A stretch of 64,000 nt of DNA from Verrucomicrobiota bacterium (lineage in GTDB: Bacteria; Verrucomicrobiota; Kiritimatiellia; RFP12; UBA1067): the NCBI GenBank assembly GCA_023269675.1, contig JAHFSX010000018.1, positions 52,558-116,557 on the forward strand, in the 5' to 3' direction. Each line of letters begins with the position of its first letter. The first letter of the stretch is position 1. Both the position numbers and the translations under genes were made by a program. Of the stretch, positions 61,433 to 64,000 are shown in pieces. The notes under the pieces were generated by a model. The model had not been told where the DNA came from. It was given only the letters and a program-made list of their open reading frames with translations, and made no database searches.

Positions 61433-61457
61433 TGATGCATCAACTTGCCTTGTTCGT
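61433..61457 (-). other. half attC site next to leader copy f
   Basis: GATGCATCAACTTGCCTTGTTCG resembles the attC right half, while the left half is missing and replaced by the end of the leader repeat. Suggests a past insertion or deletion. Confidence 0.4.
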
Positions 61458-61547
61458 CGGATTCTGAAACAATTACAACACTAGTTGATTTCGTAATCGT
61501 GAAGGTGGGGATCTCGCATTGAACGTCGTTAGGGGGGTGGTGAAAAA

Positions 61548-62246
61548 ATGAATGAAAAATCGCGCTTTCTGACAGTGCTACTGGTTCTCAGCGCTTTCCT
61601 GCTCAATGGTTGTTCAATATTTCTTAATGAAAGCAACAAGAAATATGCCTTTTATACAACAGAATTTGAGAATAACCCTCTCAATGAATCACGCGAGGGA
61701 TTAACCTACACTGGGGCCAAGCAGCAGGACAGGGGACCGACAAACGAATACATCGTCGCAGGAGTCTTTTCCAACAAACGTAAATTTCTCCGCATTATGA
61801 TTCCAAACAACGCCAGAGGTAAAGAAATCAAATCTTCCCGGAACATCGACGACTTCCGTTCATATTGCCTAAATCAGACTAACGAGCATGCCATTCTCGA
61901 TGTCATTAGCTCTGATGTTACTGGCGATAGTTCCATTGTTAGTGTTAAACCGTGGGATGGGCTCAACGATTATATCTACCCTGAATACCATAACCATTCC
62001 CGTGACGTTGCCTCCAGAGATTTGATTGTTTTCTTTAACGTATATGCAGGTATTAGTGGGGTCTTATTTAAGCGCAAAAGTGACGGCGAACTAGTGCTTA
62101 TTCCAATACAAAGTGATATTGAATGGAAAAAAAGAAGTCGATGTAATTTGTTTATGCGGCGGTCCGCTTACATCATTACGATCCCTTTAGACATCGTGGC
62201 AACACCGTTTTATTTGTTAATTATGATGACAAAGGGTGTTGGATAA
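61548..62246 (+). CDS. lipoprotein on the opposite strand within the array
   Basis: 232 residues. Lipobox LLNGC gives a lipid anchor at about Cys22. Mature part unrecognised, with a C-terminal hydrophobic stretch (about 205-228). GGGGGG and GAAAAA lie upstream of the ATG. It is the only clear plus-strand gene in the array and shares its 2.8 kb cassette unit with the minus-strand lipoprotein. Confidence 0.62.
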   Translation: MNEKSRFLTVLLVLSAFLLNGCSIFLNESNKKYAFYTTEFENNPLNESREGLTYTGAKQQDRGPTNEYIVAGVFSNKRKFLRIMIPNNARGKEIKSSRNIDDFRSYCLNQTNEHAILDVISSDVTGDSSIVSVKPWDGLNDYIYPEYHNHSRDVASRDLIVFFNVYAGISGVLFKRKSDGELVLIPIQSDIEWKKRSRCNLFMRRSAYIITIPLDIVATPFYLLIMMTKGVG

Positions 62247-62336
62247 GGCCTAATTGTACTTCAAACGGATCAATCCCTGCGCCCTGAATAAGAATCGTGT
62301 TTTATTCTTATTGCGGTAGAACTTTGATTACCGCCT

Positions 62337-62606
62337 AACCGTTCGGTAACCGATATTTCCGTCGTGGATCTCCGCTAGTCCAGCTTTGCCTTTGATCAGG
62401 AACCGAACTCACTGTGAAAACTGATCGCAAAATCCCCGTCTATCCTGCCGACCAGACCTGCCTTGATTTGTCTTTGGTTGGCCGGTCCCCGCTCGCCGTG
62501 GATCTCCACCGGTCCAAAATTTGTCTTTGATCTTCGGCTGGCAGAACCGGAAAATCAATCAGGGGAACCGCCCGGTCCGTCCTGCCGGAACCCCGAATCC
62601 CGGTGC
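62337..62606 (-). repeat. leader-type repeat shared with 58525-58663
   Basis: GTGGATCTCCACCGGTCCAAAATT, CCTTTGAT and CCCCGTCTATCCTG words occur here (partly twice) and also left of the attC at 58664. It is the start of the next cassette's noncoding part when read on the minus strand. No ORF inside. Confidence 0.5.
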
Positions 62607-62665
62607 GGCGAACGTTGAGCGCCACGAACGCGCGTCAGCGCGTTCCGTGTGCGCTCTGGTTCGCG
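62607..62665 (-). other. attC site
   Basis: GGCGAACGTTGAGC, arms GCGCCACGAACGCGC and GCGCGTTCCGTGTGCGC with unpaired bases on the right, then GTTCGCG. Inner part near-identical to the 58664 site. The 62635 ORF ends inside it. Confidence 0.83.
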
Positions 62666-62979
62666 CTTGGTCCTGCCTTCGTTAACGCATTCGTGAGAGC
62701 GATCATGTTGCAAAGCATGGTCAAAATCACAATGGCCCAAGTGACTTTCGTCAAAGACCGAGGTTTCCATCTGTCCAGATGTCTTCGGCTTTGCATTTCG
62801 GCATAGGTCAAAGGGACTATGACAGATGCCAGACTGATGATTGCGCATGTTAGAGCCTGCAAAAGGTGCTTACGCAGTACCATTATAAAGATAGCATCGG
62901 TCAGAGGAAGCAGCAGAAAGACGGCCATTAGAAATGAAACAAACGTCAGCGGGTGGTACTGTTGTTTTGTCTTGTTCAT
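62635..62979 (-). CDS. membrane protein ending in attC (cassette ORF)
   Basis: 114 residues with three hydrophobic helices (about 10-32, 39-58 and 81-101). The final ANQSAHGTR is encoded by the attC, parallel to the 58692 gene. AGAGAAATGA precedes the ATG at 62979. Not recognised. Confidence 0.6.
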   Translation of the reverse strand: MNKTKQQYHPLTFVSFLMAVFLLLPLTDAIFIMVLRKHLLQALTCAIISLASVIVPLTYAEMQSRRHLDRWKPRSLTKVTWAIVILTMLCNMIALTNALTKAGPSANQSAHGTR

Positions 62980-62993
62980 TTCATTTCTCTGCG

Positions 62994-63049
62994 GGCGAAC
63001 GTCGGGAATCACCCGCCTGTATTCATGAGGGTGCATTACCTGGTTCGCT
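62994..63049 (-). other. attC site
   Basis: GGCGAACGTC, arms GGGAATCACCC and GGGTGCATTACC, then TGGTTCGCT. 56 bases. Confidence 0.82.
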
Positions 63050-63082
63050 TTTTGGTTGCTCCATTATCATGTTCTTCGAGAT

Positions 63083-63331
63083 TCATGCCCCCGCAATCCG
63101 TATGGCGAATAACAGCCCCGCGACGGCGATAACCAGTACTTCGTTCTGTAGAATGTAGCTACGCATCTGTCCACGCTCCCTTCTCATGTCGCGCGCATGA
63201 CACAGTATCCGTCCCTGAGGAATGGCGACAACCAGCGCCAAACCTATGAAACATGCGCTTGGGCTCTTGCAGAGTAGGCCCAAGACGAAGCCGATGAGAA
63301 GCAGTGGCAAGATATGGTAATCAATTCTCAT
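63083..63331 (-). CDS. small membrane protein (cassette ORF)
   Basis: 82 residues; hydrophobic helices at about 7-22, 27-42 and 64-80. The plus-strand sequence 63360-63446 to its right repeats words of the 57465-57555 and 59740-59825 leaders. No family recognised. Confidence 0.52.
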   Translation of the reverse strand: MRIDYHILPLLLIGFVLGLLCKSPSACFIGLALVVAIPQGRILCHARDMRRERGQMRSYILQNEVLVIAVAGLLFAIRIAGA

Positions 63332-63446
63332 CGATGTCTTCTGTCGGATTCCTTCATTTTCTCGATTTTAACCTTACGCTTGCCCCACGGTGCCGAGTGA
63401 CTGATCAACCTTTCGGGAGCCCAAAACCAGTCTTCCATTTTTTGAT

Positions 63447-63509
63447 GGCGAACGTCAGCGATCAGGCCGGGGCGCGGCAGCGCCATCGGCCTGCATCGCT
63501 TGGTTGGCC
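63447..63509 (-). other. attC site
   Basis: GGCGAACGTC, arms AGCGATCAGGCCG and CGGCCTGCATCGCT (one extra base on the right), loop GGGCGCGGCAGCGCCAT, then TGGTTGGCC. 63 bases, the longest of the set. Confidence 0.82.
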
Positions 63510-63511
63510 TG

Positions 63512-63883
63512 TTATTGTGGCAACTTCCCCTTTGGCTTGTCGAACATCGGATGATCCAACTCCTTTGTCAGGACGCATGAGTCATCCGCCGTGAATGCCA
63601 GCGATACGACATTCCCGATCTTTAGGTCTTGCAGGACGTACAGGAAAGATTCCATGGCCTTGCGATCGGCTTCTGTCGCTCGATCAAGCATCCCCATTTT
63701 ATCGAGGATGTCATCTGCACCCACATCCGTTCCGAGATAGACCAAGTGGCCGGAGTCTTGCTTCTTCCCCGTCTTCACGCCGACAAAGTAATTCTGACGA
63801 GGCACATCGAGACAGGGCACTAGGTGTTCTCCGCCTCGCCCGTTCTTTGTCGTTGTGTGCGGTAGCTTTCTTGTTTTGATCAT
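63512..63883 (-). CDS. soluble protein of unknown function (cassette ORF)
   Basis: 123 residues, no membrane segment. Basic N-terminus and acidic middle. No family recognised. The start codon is 11 bases from the next attC with no ribosome site, so it may rely on upstream translation. The stop codon is two bases from its own attC. Confidence 0.6.
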   Translation of the reverse strand: MIKTRKLPHTTTKNGRGGEHLVPCLDVPRQNYFVGVKTGKKQDSGHLVYLGTDVGADDILDKMGMLDRATEADRKAMESFLYVLQDLKIGNVVSLAFTADDSCVLTKELDHPMFDKPKGKLPQ

Positions 63884-63893
63884 TTTATCACTT

Positions 63894-63949
63894 GGCCAAC
63901 GTCGGTAATCACCCTCTTGTAATCAAGAGGGTGCATTACCTTGTTCGGC
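63894..63949 (-). other. attC site
   Basis: GGCCAACGTC, arms GGTAATCACCCTCTTG and AAGAGGGTGCATTACC, then TTGTTCGGC. 56 bases. It belongs to a cassette whose ORF lies beyond the window. Confidence 0.83.
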
Positions 63950-64000
63950 ATTGTGTTTTTCTGTTACTTGGGCTCGGGTTGAAATGCCGACTCATGAGCG

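Larger units (their letters stand above)
53955..64000 (-). mobile_element. chromosomal integron gene-cassette array (continues past the window)
   Basis: Ten 55-63 base imperfect palindromes with GG-[CG]-[CT]AAC left and GTTNGCC-type right boxes separate small, unrelated, mainly minus-strand ORFs. In each, the two inner arms pair except for one or two extra bases on the right (plus-strand) arm and spacers of 3 versus 2 bases, the features of attC sites. ORFs lie at the side expected if attC is 3' of each cassette. One cassette is duplicated. No integrase is inside; polarity puts it to the right of position 64000. Confidence 0.82.

Noticed and set aside
53955-64000. Palindromes considered as intrinsic terminators or REP elements
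   Set aside because: No T-tracts follow, the extra base is always on one arm, the AAC/GTT boxes are constant, and the sites alternate regularly with ORFs.
53955-64000. Region considered as a CRISPR array
   Set aside because: Spacing between repeats is irregular and large, repeats are imperfect and units contain ORFs.

Overview
The window is high-GC bacterial DNA up to about 53 kb. It then changes abruptly to visibly lower-GC DNA that is poor in conventional operons (about 53.9-64 kb). No rRNA, tRNA or CRISPR array was recognised. The gene content suggests an anaerobic, sugar-degrading, Gram-negative-type bacterium, perhaps in the Planctomycetes-Verrucomicrobia-Chlamydiae/Kiritimatiellota sphere: polygalacturonase and fucosidase-like enzymes, a PPC-domain exported protein, a BspA-type leucine-rich-repeat giant, a Na+/solute symporter with its small accessory protein, many lipoproteins, and a bidirectional NAD-linked [NiFe] hydrogenase. 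The phylum is an inference from gene style only.

Layout. 1-11 kb: end of a PEGA-repeat protein, HrpB helicase, a PIN-type toxin-antitoxin pair, a fatty acid desaturase, an inositol-monophosphatase-family enzyme, a CorA transporter, and a three-gene unit (membrane protein, OmpR-type regulator, histidine kinase). 11-17 kb, minus strand: radical SAM protein, ferredoxin-like protein, MraY-type transferase, homocysteine methyltransferase-like enzyme, HU, a Xer-type recombinase and a small HMA-like lipoprotein. 17-32 kb: EF-hand protein, symporter pair, exported glycosidases, a zeta-type toxin module, MsrBA, MutM, PPC protein, NodB deacetylase, flavin reductase, IspH, HNH nuclease, and an unusual GDT1-ferritin fusion. 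33-38 kb: a giant LRR_5 surface protein. 40-47 kb: a compact locus that looks like synthase-dependent polysaccharide production (UDP-GlcNAc 2-epimerase, processive GT2 with QxxRW, DUF2334 deacetylase-like, convergent DUF4434 hydrolase-like). 47.5-53.1 kb: hoxF-hoxU-hoxY-hoxH-hoxW, a group 3d-type NAD-reducing hydrogenase with its maturation protease.

The most striking region is 53.9-64 kb. It reads as a chromosomal integron gene-cassette array that runs off the right edge. Ten imperfect palindromes of 55-63 bp have AAC/GTT outer boxes, an asymmetric spacer, and one or two unpaired bases always on the same arm, which is the architecture of attC recombination sites. They punctuate small unrelated ORFs, nearly all on the minus strand, each with its attC at the 3' end and sometimes running into it. 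This polarity predicts that the integrase gene and attI lie beyond position 64000. One cassette is present twice. Several cassette ORFs are preceded by copies of a repeated leader of about 350 bp, with a conserved promoter-like TTGACG-N18-TACNCT pair and two inverted repeats whose arms show wobble or compensating changes. Most cassette products are small membrane proteins or lipoproteins of unknown function.

Several families of short interspersed inverted repeats (REP/MITE-like) are scattered through the high-GC part, and one copy is associated with a partial tandem duplication of the hoxW start.
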